A stretch of 64,000 nt of DNA from Salinibacterium sp. G-O1 (lineage in GTDB: Bacteria; Actinomycetota; Actinomycetes; Actinomycetales; Microbacteriaceae). The stretch covers positions 1-64,000 of the forward strand of contig NZ_JASISV010000002.1 in NCBI RefSeq assembly GCF_030063305.1, given 5' to 3'. Positions 1-10,283 of the stretch are shown piece by piece. The translations under genes and the position numbers were made by a program. The notes under the pieces were generated by a model. It was not told where the DNA came from and did no database searches. It was given only the letters and a program-made list of their open reading frames with translations. Each line of letters starts with the position of its first letter. The stretch's first letter is position 1.

Positions 1-116
1 TCGGCGGCCATAGCGAGAGGGAAACGCCCGGTTACATTCCGAACCCGGAAGCTAAGACTCTCTGCGCCGATGGTACTGCAAGGGGGACCTTGTGGGAGAG
101 TAGGACACCGCCGGAC
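1..116 (+). rRNA. rrf: 5S ribosomal RNA, missing a few 5' bases
   Basis: The sequence has the standard actinobacterial 5S core: CCATAGCGAGAGGGAAACGC, the CCGAACCCGGAAGCTAAG block, and a 3' strand ending in CACCGCCGG that pairs with the 5' CGGCGG. Only the first few bases lie outside the window. It is the last gene of an rRNA operon whose 16S and 23S genes must lie to the left. Confidence 0.96.
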
Positions 117-130
117 TTAAATTGTGAAAT

Positions 131-172
131 GGCCACACCCAGTGCTGAAAGGTACTGCGGTGTGGCCCTTTT
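131..172 (+). terminator. Rho-independent terminator of the rRNA operon
   Basis: A perfect 9-bp stem, GGCCACACC (131-139) and GGTGTGGCC (159-167), encloses a 19-nt loop and is followed by CTTTT. It lies 15 nt downstream of the 5S rRNA, as expected for the end of an rrn operon. Confidence 0.85.
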
Positions 173-258
173 GCGTTAAGTCACCAATATCCAGTCATTC
201 AGATTTAGGCTCAGGCAAGACTGAAGCAGTCCGCCAAGACCCAGGAAGAGGCAGCATC

Positions 259-1275
259 GTGAGCGATACCCCCAGGCGTGATGGTCCATCCAGAGATGGC
301 CGACCCGCGGGCGGTCGCGCTGGTGCTGGTGGCGCGGGTCGGGGCGGCCCCGACCGTGGGCCAAAGCAGCCATGGTCAAAGCGCACCGAGAGCGACTCGG
401 CGTCAAAGCCGGGGGAGAAGCGACTCTGGACAAAGGGTGGCGCTCCCGCTCGGGGCGATCGTGACGCACGTGAGCGTGAGCTTCCCGAAGACCGCGACCC
501 CTTCGGCATTCGCTCTGTTCGTGCCTATCACGAGGCCCCCGAGATCCCGGATGACGTCACGCCAAAACAGCTGGATCGCGTCGCACTCAACGAGCTGAAG
601 ACGCTCAGCAAGGAGAACGCCGAGGGCGTCGCCATGCATCTCGTCATGGCAGCACGACTGATCGATGACGACCCGCAGCTTGCGCACAGCCACGCGATTT
701 CGGCGGCACGCAGAGCCGGCCGGATCGGTGTGGTTCGTGAAACCCTGGCCATCACCGCCTACGCGATCGAAGACTATGCACTTGCGCTTCGGGAACTGCG
801 CACGTACCGCCGGATCACCGGTCGTGACGACCAACTCCCGATGATGGTCGACAGCGAACGCGGTCTGGGCAGGCCGGAGAAGGCTCTCGAACTCGGGCGC
901 TCAGTGTCACGTTCGACGCTTCCCGTGCCCGTTCAGGTTGAGCTCGCGATCGCCATGTCGGGTGCGCGACTGGATCTGAACGACCCGGCCGCTGCGTTGG
1001 TCGAACTCGAGATTCCCCAGCTGGATCCGAAGAAGGCGTTCTCGTACAGCCCAGGACTGTTCGATGCATACGCGACTGTGCTCGAGGATCTCGGTCGCAC
1101 CGATGAAGCCGCTCAGTGGTATTCCCGTGCCGAGCAGGCGGAGAACGCTCTTGACGAGGCGGACGGTGACGACAGCATGATCGAAGTCATCGAAGAGGAG
1201 ATCGAGGAAACCCCCAGTGATGCAACGCCTACTGAGCCTGTTCAGGCGGACGACGACGACAACGTCGATGACTGA
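259..1275 (+). CDS. Hypothetical TPR-like protein with disordered N-terminus
   Basis: This 338-aa protein belongs to a set of conserved actinobacterial proteins of unknown function encoded just upstream of the HAD phosphatase and tlyA. Roughly the first 95 residues are Arg/Gly/Pro-rich and probably disordered. Residues from about 115 to 290 are helical, with tetratricopeptide-like spacing of small and large residues. The last 40 residues are very acidic (IEVIEEEIEE, then DDDDNVDD). I chose the GTG at 259 because it follows GGAAGAGG at proper distance; the frame is open further upstream, but that stretch would be rRNA-operon trailer. It overlaps the next gene by 8 nt, so the two are probably translationally coupled. 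The function is unknown; a protein- or RNA-binding scaffold is only a guess from composition. Confidence 0.75.
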   Translation: MSDTPRRDGPSRDGRPAGGRAGAGGAGRGGPDRGPKQPWSKRTESDSASKPGEKRLWTKGGAPARGDRDARERELPEDRDPFGIRSVRAYHEAPEIPDDVTPKQLDRVALNELKTLSKENAEGVAMHLVMAARLIDDDPQLAHSHAISAARRAGRIGVVRETLAITAYAIEDYALALRELRTYRRITGRDDQLPMMVDSERGLGRPEKALELGRSVSRSTLPVPVQVELAIAMSGARLDLNDPAAALVELEIPQLDPKKAFSYSPGLFDAYATVLEDLGRTDEAAQWYSRAEQAENALDEADGDDSMIEVIEEEIEETPSDATPTEPVQADDDDNVDD

Positions 1276-2272
1276 TCCTTCGCCGCTGGCGGGGATTGAC
1301 CTGGTACTTGCTGATCTGGATGGCGTCGTCTACCGCGGGCCGGCTGCATTGCCGCACGCGATCGAGAGCCTCAACCGGATTGGTGAATCTGCGAAGGTCG
1401 CGTACATCACCAATAACGCGTCGCGCACAGACGTTTCAGTAGCCGGGCATCTCACCGAGCTCGGTCTCACGGTGGCGCCGGACGACGTCGTGACGTCGCC
1501 GCAGGCTGCCGTCAACATTCTGAAGCAGACAGTTGACGCAGGTTCGACCATCCTCGTGGTGGGCGGCGATGGTCTTGTCGATGAGGTGAGCAAGGCCGGA
1601 TTCGTCGTGACGAGGTCGGCGCTGGATGCTCCGGCCGCCGTAATCCAGGGATTCTCGCCCGAGGTGGGCTGGACGCACCTCGCGGAAGCAGCGTTCGCCC
1701 TCAACGGCGACGGTACGACCGGTGACCTGCCATGGATCGCCACCAACACAGACTGGACGATCCCGCAGGCGCGCGGAACCGCCCCTGGCAACGGGACTCT
1801 CGTGTCTGCCGTGCACACCGCCGTGGGTCGTTTGCCCGTGGTCGCCGGCAAGCCCGAGGTCGCCATTTTCACCGAGGCGCTCGTCCGGTACGGCTCACAG
1901 GCGCCGCTGATGATCGGGGATCGACTCGACACCGACATCCTCGGGGCAAATCGTGCCGGCATTCCTTCAGTGCTGGTTTTGACCGGCATCGATGGGCCAA
2001 AGCAGGTTCTGGCCGCGGTCGAGGCAGAGAGACCCACGTTCGTCATCGATGACCTTCGGGGGCTGCACGAGCCGTATCCTGCGACGCAGACTCGCGAGAT
2101 TGACGGCGGCACGCTCACGATCGTGGGTACCGCCGCAGTTCGTCTGGTCGGCAATGTGCTCACCGTCGACGCCGGCGAGGGGATCGACCTGTTGAGGGCA
2201 GGAGCTGCCGCGATCTGGAACTCGGGACTCGCGATCTATGCACTCGACGTGCCACCCGAACTATATTCGTGA
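1268..2272 (+). CDS. HAD-superfamily IIA phosphatase (NagD-like)
   Basis: This 334-aa protein has the four HAD motifs of the NagD/AraL/phosphoglycolate-phosphatase group: DLDGVV with nucleophile Asp16 and acid Asp18, ITNNAS near residue 48, a Lys before the cap domain, and MIGDRLDTDILGA near residue 220. The C2-type cap lies between motifs II and III. Members dephosphorylate small phosphorylated metabolites such as 2-phosphoglycolate, nucleotides or sugar phosphates; the substrate cannot be read from sequence. The ATG at 1268 overlaps the preceding stop in an 8-nt ATG/TGA arrangement, so the upstream reading frame is not used. It is first of a housekeeping run leading to tlyA, nadK and recN. 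Confidence 0.88.
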   Translation: MTDPSPLAGIDLVLADLDGVVYRGPAALPHAIESLNRIGESAKVAYITNNASRTDVSVAGHLTELGLTVAPDDVVTSPQAAVNILKQTVDAGSTILVVGGDGLVDEVSKAGFVVTRSALDAPAAVIQGFSPEVGWTHLAEAAFALNGDGTTGDLPWIATNTDWTIPQARGTAPGNGTLVSAVHTAVGRLPVVAGKPEVAIFTEALVRYGSQAPLMIGDRLDTDILGANRAGIPSVLVLTGIDGPKQVLAAVEAERPTFVIDDLRGLHEPYPATQTREIDGGTLTIVGTAAVRLVGNVLTVDAGEGIDLLRAGAAAIWNSGLAIYALDVPPELYS

Positions 2273-2274
2273 CC

Positions 2275-2466
2275 ATGAGCGATTCTGCCGAGCACACTGT
2301 TGAGCCCACCGGCGACGACGATAATCTCGAATCGAATTCACTGATGTCGCAGCTGAAAGTAATCGAGGATCAACCCCTCGAATCGCGGGCTGCTGCGTTC
2401 GTGCAGGTGCACGACCGCCTGCAGCGCAGGCTCGAGGGCGGAGATTCGCCGGCATCCCATGGGTGA
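2275..2466 (+). CDS. Small conserved acidic protein between HAD phosphatase and TlyA
   Basis: The product is 63 aa from ATG 2275, or 65 aa from GTG 2269. It has an acidic, disordered first half and a helical second half ending in QVHDRLQRRLEGGDSPASHG. It sits directly between the HAD gene and tlyA and overlaps tlyA by 8 nt (ATGGGTGA), the same coupling seen for the neighbouring genes. That spacing is the best evidence that it is translated. Small proteins in this position are common in Actinobacteria, but I know no function for them. Confidence 0.7.
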   Translation: MSDSAEHTVEPTGDDDNLESNSLMSQLKVIEDQPLESRAAAFVQVHDRLQRRLEGGDSPASHG

Positions 2467-3271
2467 CTCGGGTCAACGACTCGACGCCGCGCTGGCGAGC
2501 CGAGGGCTCGCTCGCTCGCGTACTCATGCGGCGAAGCTGATCGCAGACGGACTGGTCACCGTCGATGGAGCCGCCGTCGTGAAGCCGTCGGCGCAGATCT
2601 CCGAGACGCAGGTGATCGCCGTCGCCAGCAGCGACCACTACGTGAGCAGGGCGGCACACAAACTCATTGCGGCGCTGGACAGCTTCGGCGTGGATCCGGC
2701 GGGTCGCCTCGCCCTCGACGTCGGTGCATCGACCGGCGGTTTCTCGCAGGTGCTGCTGGAGCGCGGGGCGCGGCACGTGATCGCCCTCGACGTCGGGCAT
2801 GGCCAGCTCGCGACATCCATTCGTCTGGACGCGAGGGTGACGGTCGTCGAGGGATCGAACGCCAGATACATGACACCTGAGACCCTGGCCGCCGAAAGCG
2901 GGCTGGCGGAGACTCCGACCCTCGTCGTCGGCGACCTCTCGTTCATTTCACTGGCCACGGTGCTGCCAGCGCTGGTCACGTCGGTGGGGCTTGCCGCGGA
3001 CTTCGTCATGTTGGTGAAGCCCCAGTTCGAGGTCGGGCGCACCGGCATCCGGGAAGGAATCGTGCGTGATGCGGGCCTGCGTGACGACGCCGTGATGGGC
3101 GTGCTCTGGGCGGCCTGGGATCTTGCGCTGGGGACTGCTGGCGTCATCCCGTCCCCGATCGCGGGAAACTCGGGAAATCACGAGTATGTCGTTTGGCTGA
3201 GTGCCGAGGCCGGCAGCAATCCGACAGAATGGACACAGCAGGTTTCTGCGATGACCGTCAATCGCTCGTGA
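2459..3271 (+). CDS. tlyA: 16S/23S rRNA (cytidine-2'-O)-methyltransferase TlyA
   Basis: This 270-aa protein has an N-terminal S4 RNA-binding domain (residues about 3-60, RLDAALASRGLARSRTHAAK) joined to an RrmJ/FtsJ-type Rossmann methyltransferase. It shows the SAM motif DVGASTGGFSQVLLERGA, VGDLSFIS and the catalytic lysine in VKPQFEVGR; KLIAALDSFG supplies the first catalytic Lys. TlyA 2'-O-methylates 16S and 23S rRNA cytidines, and its loss confers capreomycin resistance in mycobacteria. The length matches the family. It overlaps both the small upstream gene and the start region of nadK. Confidence 0.95.
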   Translation: MGDSGQRLDAALASRGLARSRTHAAKLIADGLVTVDGAAVVKPSAQISETQVIAVASSDHYVSRAAHKLIAALDSFGVDPAGRLALDVGASTGGFSQVLLERGARHVIALDVGHGQLATSIRLDARVTVVEGSNARYMTPETLAAESGLAETPTLVVGDLSFISLATVLPALVTSVGLAADFVMLVKPQFEVGRTGIREGIVRDAGLRDDAVMGVLWAAWDLALGTAGVIPSPIAGNSGNHEYVVWLSAEAGSNPTEWTQQVSAMTVNRS

Positions 3272-3303
3272 CGACTCTGTTTGACCATGAAGGGGCACGC
3301 TCC

Positions 3304-4230
3304 GTGACATCCGACCGGCACATTCTTATCGTGGCGCACACTGGCCGCGACGAGTCGCGTGAGGCCGCCATCAGCGTGTGCAGGCAGCTCATAGAGGGCG
3401 GGCTGACGCCGGTGCTGTCGCAGGACGAGTACGCCCACATCCTGGCGGCCGCCCACGATCTGGCACCGATCGCCCTGCTCGGCGACACCGTGCAGATCGG
3501 CGACCTCGAGCTGGTCATCGTTCTCGGTGGCGACGGCACGATCCTCAGGGCCGCAGAACTGGCCCGTGGCTGCTCCGCGCCACTGCTCGGTGTGAATCTG
3601 GGGCATGTCGGGTTCCTCGCCGAAAGCGAAAAAGAAGATCTCGCCGAGACCGTTGCGCGCGCCCTGGCTCGCGACTATCTCGTCGAAGAGCGCATGACGC
3701 TGTCTGTGCGCGTCAAGGTGGACGCCGAGGTTGTGTACGAGACCTGGGCCCTCAACGAAGCGACTGTCGAGAAGGCCAGCAGGGAACGAATGCTCGAGGT
3801 CGTCATCGAGGTCGACGGTCGCCCGCTGTCGTCGTTCGGCTGCGACGGCGTCGTGATGTCGACGCCAACAGGGTCAACCGCATACTCCTTCTCCGCCGGT
3901 GGGCCGATCGTCTGGCCCAGCCTGGATGCGCTGCTTCTGGTGCCGCTGAGCCCACACGCACTCTTTGCGCGGCCCCTCGTGGTTGGCCCCGATTCGGCGC
4001 TCGCCGTCGAGCTCCTCGACCGCACGCAGGGCACGGGCGTGCTCTGGTGTGACGGCCGTCGCACACACGACCTTCCGCGCGGCGCGCGGGTGATCGTTCG
4101 GCGCTCGCCCGTGCCGGTGCGCCTCGCACGCCTGTCGCAGGGGCCGTTCACCGATCGACTCGTCAACAAGTTCAACCTTCCCGTCAACGGATGGCGTGGG
4201 CCCGCAGACGACGAGGACCAGCGCGCGTGA
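3304..4230 (+). CDS. nadK: NAD kinase
   Basis: This 308-aa ATP/polyphosphate-NAD kinase converts NAD to NADP in the cytoplasm. Diagnostic motifs are GGDGT at residues 75-79, NLGHVGFLAE just after it, and DGVVMSTPTGSTAYSFSAGGP near residue 180. Start choice: GTG 3304 has AAGGGG eight bases upstream and gives the usual family length. GTG 3268, overlapping the tlyA stop, has no visible ribosome site and would add 12 residues. The 3' end overlaps recN by GTGA. The tlyA-nadK-recN order is a conserved actinobacterial block. Confidence 0.95.
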   Translation: MTSDRHILIVAHTGRDESREAAISVCRQLIEGGLTPVLSQDEYAHILAAAHDLAPIALLGDTVQIGDLELVIVLGGDGTILRAAELARGCSAPLLGVNLGHVGFLAESEKEDLAETVARALARDYLVEERMTLSVRVKVDAEVVYETWALNEATVEKASRERMLEVVIEVDGRPLSSFGCDGVVMSTPTGSTAYSFSAGGPIVWPSLDALLLVPLSPHALFARPLVVGPDSALAVELLDRTQGTGVLWCDGRRTHDLPRGARVIVRRSPVPVRLARLSQGPFTDRLVNKFNLPVNGWRGPADDEDQRA

Positions 4231-5924
4231 TCGAAGAGATCTCGATCCACAATCTCGGCGTCATCGGGGAGGCCCGACTGCCTCTCGGCCCCGGATTCAC
4301 CGCTCTCACCGGCGAGACCGGCGCAGGCAAAACCATGATCGTCACCGCACTCGGGCTGCTGCTGGGCGAACGCGCCGACAGCGCTGCCATCCGGTCCGGC
4401 AGCCCCCAGGCCGTGGTCGAAGGGCGCTGGCAGATCGACGGCAACGGTGCCGTCGCCGAGCGCGTGCGGGATGCCGGTGGCGACCTCGACGACGGTGAAC
4501 TGATTTTGAGCAGGTCGATCTCGCAGGAGGGTCGCGGCAGGGCGGTCATCGGCGGGCGAAGTGCGCCGGTCAGTGTGCTCAGTGAGATCGGCCAGCAACT
4601 CGTCGTCGTGCACGGCCAGTCCGACCAGGTGCGACTTCGATCATCCACCGCCCAGCGCGAGGCGCTCGACCGGTTCGCCGGCGCTGCCGTAGCGCGAGTG
4701 CTGGGCGACTATCAGGACGTTTTCGCCCGGTGGCAGTCGAACCAGAGCCAACTCGACGTGATCGTCGCCGAACGCGATCGACGCGCGCGGGAGGCCGATG
4801 AACTGCGCGACGCCATGGCAGAGATCGAGGCTGCGGCGGCCACGCGCGGGGAAGACCGCGAACTCACCGAACGTGCAGACCGGCTCAGCAACCTGGAGGA
4901 ACTGCGCCGGGCAGCGGGGGAGGCGCACGATGTGCTGTCGTCCGAAGCCTCGGATGACTCCACCGACGTCGTGGGCCTGCTGACCGCAGCACGCCGCCAA
5001 CTTGAGCGCGTGGCCGACCACGACACGGCACTCGCGTCGATAGCGGTGACGGTTGCCGAGGCATCCATCGCGGTCACCGAGATTTCGGGCGAGCTGTCAC
5101 GCTACCTCGCGACCCTCGACGCCGACGGCGCACGCGACCTCGAGGTCGTCAACGAGCGACGCGCCCAACTGAACGCGCTGGTGCGCAAGTATGGGCCCAC
5201 CCTCGATGACACCCTCGACTATCTCGACACGGGAAGCAGCCGGCTGCTGGAACTCGACAGCGATTCGTCGCGCATCGAGTCGCTGCGGGTCGAGGTCGAA
5301 GCCGATCGCACCAGCGTCATCGAGCTTGCCGAGCGACTCAGCGAGGTACGCACCAGCTTCGGCAACACCCTGGCCGAACGCGTGACGGCCGAACTGGCTG
5401 CCCTCGCCATGGCCAACGCCGAGGTGATGGTTGTCGTCGAGAACCGGCCGGATTACTCCCACACGGGCAAAGACCAGGTCTCGATCCTGCTGAAACCCCA
5501 CTCCGGAGCAGACCCGCGGCCACTCGGCAAAGGCGCCAGCGGTGGCGAACTGTCGAGGGTGATGCTCGCGATCGAGGTCGTCATCGCCGGGAACGATCCG
5601 GTGCCCACCTTCATTTTCGACGAGATCGACGCTGGGGTCGGTGGCGCGTCGGCGATCGAAGTGGGCAGCCGGCTCGCACAGCTGAGCCGCACGGCCCAGG
5701 TCATCGTGGTCACCCACCTCGCGCAGGTTGCGGCCTTTGCGACGAACCATTTGCAGGTGAGCAAGGACAACGACGGCGAAGTGACCGCGTCGAGCGTGAC
5801 CCAACTGCAGGGCGACGAACGAATTTCCGAGATGGCACGGCTGCTTTCCGGCCTCCCGGATTCCGAGAGTGGCCTTGCACATGCCCGCGAATTGCTGGAT
5901 ATCGCGCAACAGCTTCAGCGGTAG
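4227..5924 (+). CDS. recN: DNA repair protein RecN
   Basis: This 565-aa SMC-like ATPase acts in recombinational repair of double-strand breaks. Walker A (GETGAGKT) is at residues 29-36. A long coiled-coil region with charged heptads fills residues about 150-380. The ABC signature (KGASGGELSRVMLA) and Walker B (TFIFDEIDAGVGG) are in the C-terminal lobe, followed by VTHLAQVAAFA. The GTG start at 4227 forms a GTGA overlap with nadK, giving MIEEISIHNLGVIGEA, the normal RecN N-terminus. Confidence 0.97.
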   Translation: MIEEISIHNLGVIGEARLPLGPGFTALTGETGAGKTMIVTALGLLLGERADSAAIRSGSPQAVVEGRWQIDGNGAVAERVRDAGGDLDDGELILSRSISQEGRGRAVIGGRSAPVSVLSEIGQQLVVVHGQSDQVRLRSSTAQREALDRFAGAAVARVLGDYQDVFARWQSNQSQLDVIVAERDRRAREADELRDAMAEIEAAAATRGEDRELTERADRLSNLEELRRAAGEAHDVLSSEASDDSTDVVGLLTAARRQLERVADHDTALASIAVTVAEASIAVTEISGELSRYLATLDADGARDLEVVNERRAQLNALVRKYGPTLDDTLDYLDTGSSRLLELDSDSSRIESLRVEVEADRTSVIELAERLSEVRTSFGNTLAERVTAELAALAMANAEVMVVVENRPDYSHTGKDQVSILLKPHSGADPRPLGKGASGGELSRVMLAIEVVIAGNDPVPTFIFDEIDAGVGGASAIEVGSRLAQLSRTAQVIVVTHLAQVAAFATNHLQVSKDNDGEVTASSVTQLQGDERISEMARLLSGLPDSESGLAHARELLDIAQQLQR

Positions 5925-6005
5925 TGCGTGCAGCCCGCGGCTCATCCGATCCGATGCATCCGTCACCAATATGCCCGAGTCGCCCCGAGGCGTTCGCATC
6001 AGGGA

Positions 6006-6011
6006 TAAGAT
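6006..6011 (+). promoter_or_regulatory. Possible -10 element for a leaderless pyrG transcript
   Basis: TAAGAT lies eight bases before the GTG start of pyrG, in a 95-nt gap where no Shine-Dalgarno is visible. That spacing would start the mRNA at or next to the start codon. No convincing -35 box is present, so this is tentative. Confidence 0.35.
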
Positions 6012-6019
6012 GAAACCCC

Positions 6020-7733
<1,714 letters not shown>

Positions 7734-7741
<8 letters not shown>

Positions 7742-8384
7742 TACCGAAAGCGCCCCGGCCGGGCTCTCCGACGACGCCGTCGAGCCCGTGGTGCTGTCGA
7801 GCGACGTGACCTTCGACGGCAAGGTCTGGGATATTCGGCGTGAGGTATTCGAACTCGATGGCCACGAGGTCACTCGTGAGTTCATGGATCATCCTGGGGC
7901 AGTCGCCGTGCTGCTGCTCGACGATGACGACCGCGTGCTGGTGATCAAGCAATACCGCCATCCCGTGCGATCCCGGGACTGGGAGCTGCCGGCCGGCCTG
8001 CTCGACATCGCGGGGGAGTCGCCGCTCCTGGCGGCCCAACGCGAACTTGCCGAAGAGGTCGACAAGGTTGCCGACCGTTGGGATCTCCTGGCCGATTTCA
8101 TGACGTCTCCCGGCGGAAGCAACGAGGTGTTGCGGGTCTACCTGGCCCGGGGTGTGAGCGAAGCGCCCGAGGTCTTCGAACGTACCGAGGAGGAAGCGGG
8201 CATCGAGGTGCGCTGGGTTCCCCTCGACGACCTGGTCGACGCCGTACTCGCACGGGATATTCAGAACTCGATCCTGGTCATCGCCGTGCTCGCCGCAGCA
8301 GCCGGTCGCGCTCGCGGCTGGTCGACCCTCGGAGACGCCGAAGCGCCGATGAGCCGACATCCCCTGGAGCGCTCGCTCCGATGA
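7734..8384 (+). CDS. Nudix hydrolase, ADP-ribose pyrophosphatase type
   Basis: This 216-aa protein has the N-terminal layout of ADP-ribose pyrophosphatases ([22 protein letters not shown]), [10 protein letters not shown], and a Nudix box [20 protein letters not shown] continuing EEV with the REXXEE residues intact. These enzymes split ADP-ribose to AMP and ribose 5-phosphate. The ATG at 7734 overlaps the pyrG stop by 8 nt and so is preferred to upstream in-frame codons. The gene overlaps xerD by ATGA. A pyrG-nudix-xerD-parA-scpAB order is usual in Actinobacteria. Confidence 0.9.
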
Positions 8385-9301
8385 ACTCCGGGGCCGTCAG
8401 CATCGCGGTCGCCGTTGACCGCTACCTGCGTCACGTCTCGATCGAGCGCGGGCTGTCCGCGAACACACTGCAGGCGTACCGCCGCGACCTTGAGGCCTAC
8501 TCCGCGCTGCTTGCCGCCCGAGGCGTCCTGGTTGCCTCGGCGATCTCGGCACAGGATGTCGCGGCCTTCGCCCACGAGCTGCGCACACGGGCCGAGCGAC
8601 CGCTGAGCGCGTCATCCACCGCCCGAATGTTGTCGTCAGTGCGCAGCTGGCACCGGTTTTTGCTTGACGAGTCGATGGTTGAGGTGGATGTCGCGGCGGA
8701 GGTGAAACCACCGAAGCAGTCGATGAGGCTGCCCAAAGCCATCTCGATCGAGCAGATGGAGTCGGTGCTCGCGGCCACGGATGGGGATGACCCGCAAGCG
8801 CTGCGTGACAAGGCTCTGCTCGAACTGCTCTATGCGACGGGCGCCCGAATCTCGGAGGCCGTGGCCCTGAATGTCGACGATCTGGTTGACGGCGACATCG
8901 TGAGGCTGTTTGGCAAGGGCAGTAAGCAACGCATCGTGCCGCTGGGCAGCTTCGCCCGGGCTGCGATCGACGCGTATCTCGTGCGCGCGCGACCGACGTT
9001 TTCTGCGCGCGGCACCGCAACCCCCGCGTTGTTTCTTGGTGCACGCGGGCACCGGGTGTCACGGCAGAACGCGTGGCTCATCATCAGGGCGGCGGCGGAG
9101 CGGGCCAAGCTCGGCCTCGAGATTTCGCCGCACACGTTTCGCCACTCGTTCGCGACTCACCTCCTGGCCGGCGGGGCCGACGTGAGGGTCGTCCAGGAGC
9201 TGTTGGGTCACTCCTCGGTGGCGACCACCCAGATCTACACCATGGTCACGGCCGACACCCTGCGGGACATGTACACGACGGCCCATCCTCGGGCGCGTTG
9301 A
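8381..9301 (+). CDS. xerD: Tyrosine recombinase XerD
   Basis: This 306-aa site-specific recombinase resolves chromosome dimers at dif together with XerC. The N-terminal SAM-like core-binding domain covers residues 8-95. The catalytic residues are visible: Arg in TGARISEAVALN, Lys in FGKGSKQR, HTFRHSFATHLL (HxxR), then LLGHSSVATTQIYTMV with the second His and the nucleophilic Tyr. ATG 8381 makes an ATGA overlap with the Nudix gene, so the open frame upstream of it is a shadow. It is unrelated to the element integrase at 18-19.7 kb. Confidence 0.93.
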   Translation: MNSGAVSIAVAVDRYLRHVSIERGLSANTLQAYRRDLEAYSALLAARGVLVASAISAQDVAAFAHELRTRAERPLSASSTARMLSSVRSWHRFLLDESMVEVDVAAEVKPPKQSMRLPKAISIEQMESVLAATDGDDPQALRDKALLELLYATGARISEAVALNVDDLVDGDIVRLFGKGSKQRIVPLGSFARAAIDAYLVRARPTFSARGTATPALFLGARGHRVSRQNAWLIIRAAAERAKLGLEISPHTFRHSFATHLLAGGADVRVVQELLGHSSVATTQIYTMVTADTLRDMYTTAHPRAR

Positions 9302-9395
9302 CGCCACTTAACCTTCAACCTCTGGTAGAGACGAACCGCGCGCGTCGCGTGCGTCGCAACACGGGCACCCAAAACCGGCGCCGTACAGTAGAACC

Positions 9396-10283
9396 ATGAC
9401 AGCGCACAGGGATGATACGGCGGTGCTGACTGGCATGGAAGCGCCGGCAAAGGGCCCCACGGGCCGACTGCTCCGAACCTTCGCTGAACCGCCGGAGTTG
9501 AAGGGCCACGGGCCCGCCCGCATCATCTCCCTCTGCAACCAGAAGGGTGGCGTCGGCAAGACCACGACGACCATCAACCTCGGTGCCGCGCTCGCCGAAC
9601 TGGGTCGCCGTGTGCTCGTGATCGACTTCGACCCGCAGGGCGCGCTTTCGGCCGGCCTCGGGGTCACCACCCACGACGTGCCGACGATCTATGACCTGCT
9701 GCTCGGCACCGTGAAGAACCCGGCCGAAGCGATCGTGCACACGAAGTACCCGAACCTCAACATCATCCCGGCGAACATCGACCTGTCTGCCGCAGAAGTT
9801 CACCTCGTCAACGAGGTGGCACGCGAGACGATTCTGGCTCGGGTGCTGCGCAAGATCAGCGACCAGTACGACGTCATCCTGATCGACTGCCAGCCATCGC
9901 TGGGGCTGCTCACGGTGAACGCTCTCACGGCGGCACACGGCGTTCTGATCCCGCTGGAGTGCGAGTTCTTCGCGCTGCGCGGGGTGGCGCTGCTGGTCGA
10001 GACGATCGAGAAGGTTCAGGATCGGCTCAACCCGGCCATCACGCTCGACGGAATCCTGGCCACCATGTACGACTCCCGCACCCTGCACTCCCGCGAGGTT
10101 CTCGACCGTGTCGTCGAAACGTTCGGAGACAGCGTTCTCGAGACGGTCATTGGCCGTACCGTGAAGTTCCCGGACGCAAGCGTCGCCGGCGCGCCGATCA
10201 CGACTTTCGCCCCTGAGCACGCCGCATCACACGCGTACCGCCAGTTGGCCAGAGAACTGATCGCCCGTGGCGCTGTCGCCTGA
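9396..10283 (+). CDS. ParA/Soj-family ATPase upstream of scpAB
   Basis: This 295-aa protein is a deviant-Walker ATPase: QKGGVGKTTTTINL at residues 49-62, DFDPQGALSAGLG (A' motif), and DCQPSLGLLTVNAL (Walker B). The first 40 residues are a non-conserved extension. ParA proteins position DNA or protein cargo on the nucleoid. This one has no parB neighbour and instead precedes scpA/scpB, a common actinobacterial arrangement suggesting a role in chromosome organisation with condensin; that is inference. A 94-nt gap separates it from xerD, so it may have its own promoter. It overlaps scpA by 17 nt. Confidence 0.9.
   Translation: MTAHRDDTAVLTGMEAPAKGPTGRLLRTFAEPPELKGHGPARIISLCNQKGGVGKTTTTINLGAALAELGRRVLVIDFDPQGALSAGLGVTTHDVPTIYDLLLGTVKNPAEAIVHTKYPNLNIIPANIDLSAAEVHLVNEVARETILARVLRKISDQYDVILIDCQPSLGLLTVNALTAAHGVLIPLECEFFALRGVALLVETIEKVQDRLNPAITLDGILATMYDSRTLHSREVLDRVVETFGDSVLETVIGRTVKFPDASVAGAPITTFAPEHAASHAYRQLARELIARGAVA

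Noticed and set aside
8381-9301. xerD as part of the mobile element
   Set aside because: It is embedded by overlaps in the housekeeping operon and 9 kb from the tRNA junction; it is the chromosomal recombinase.
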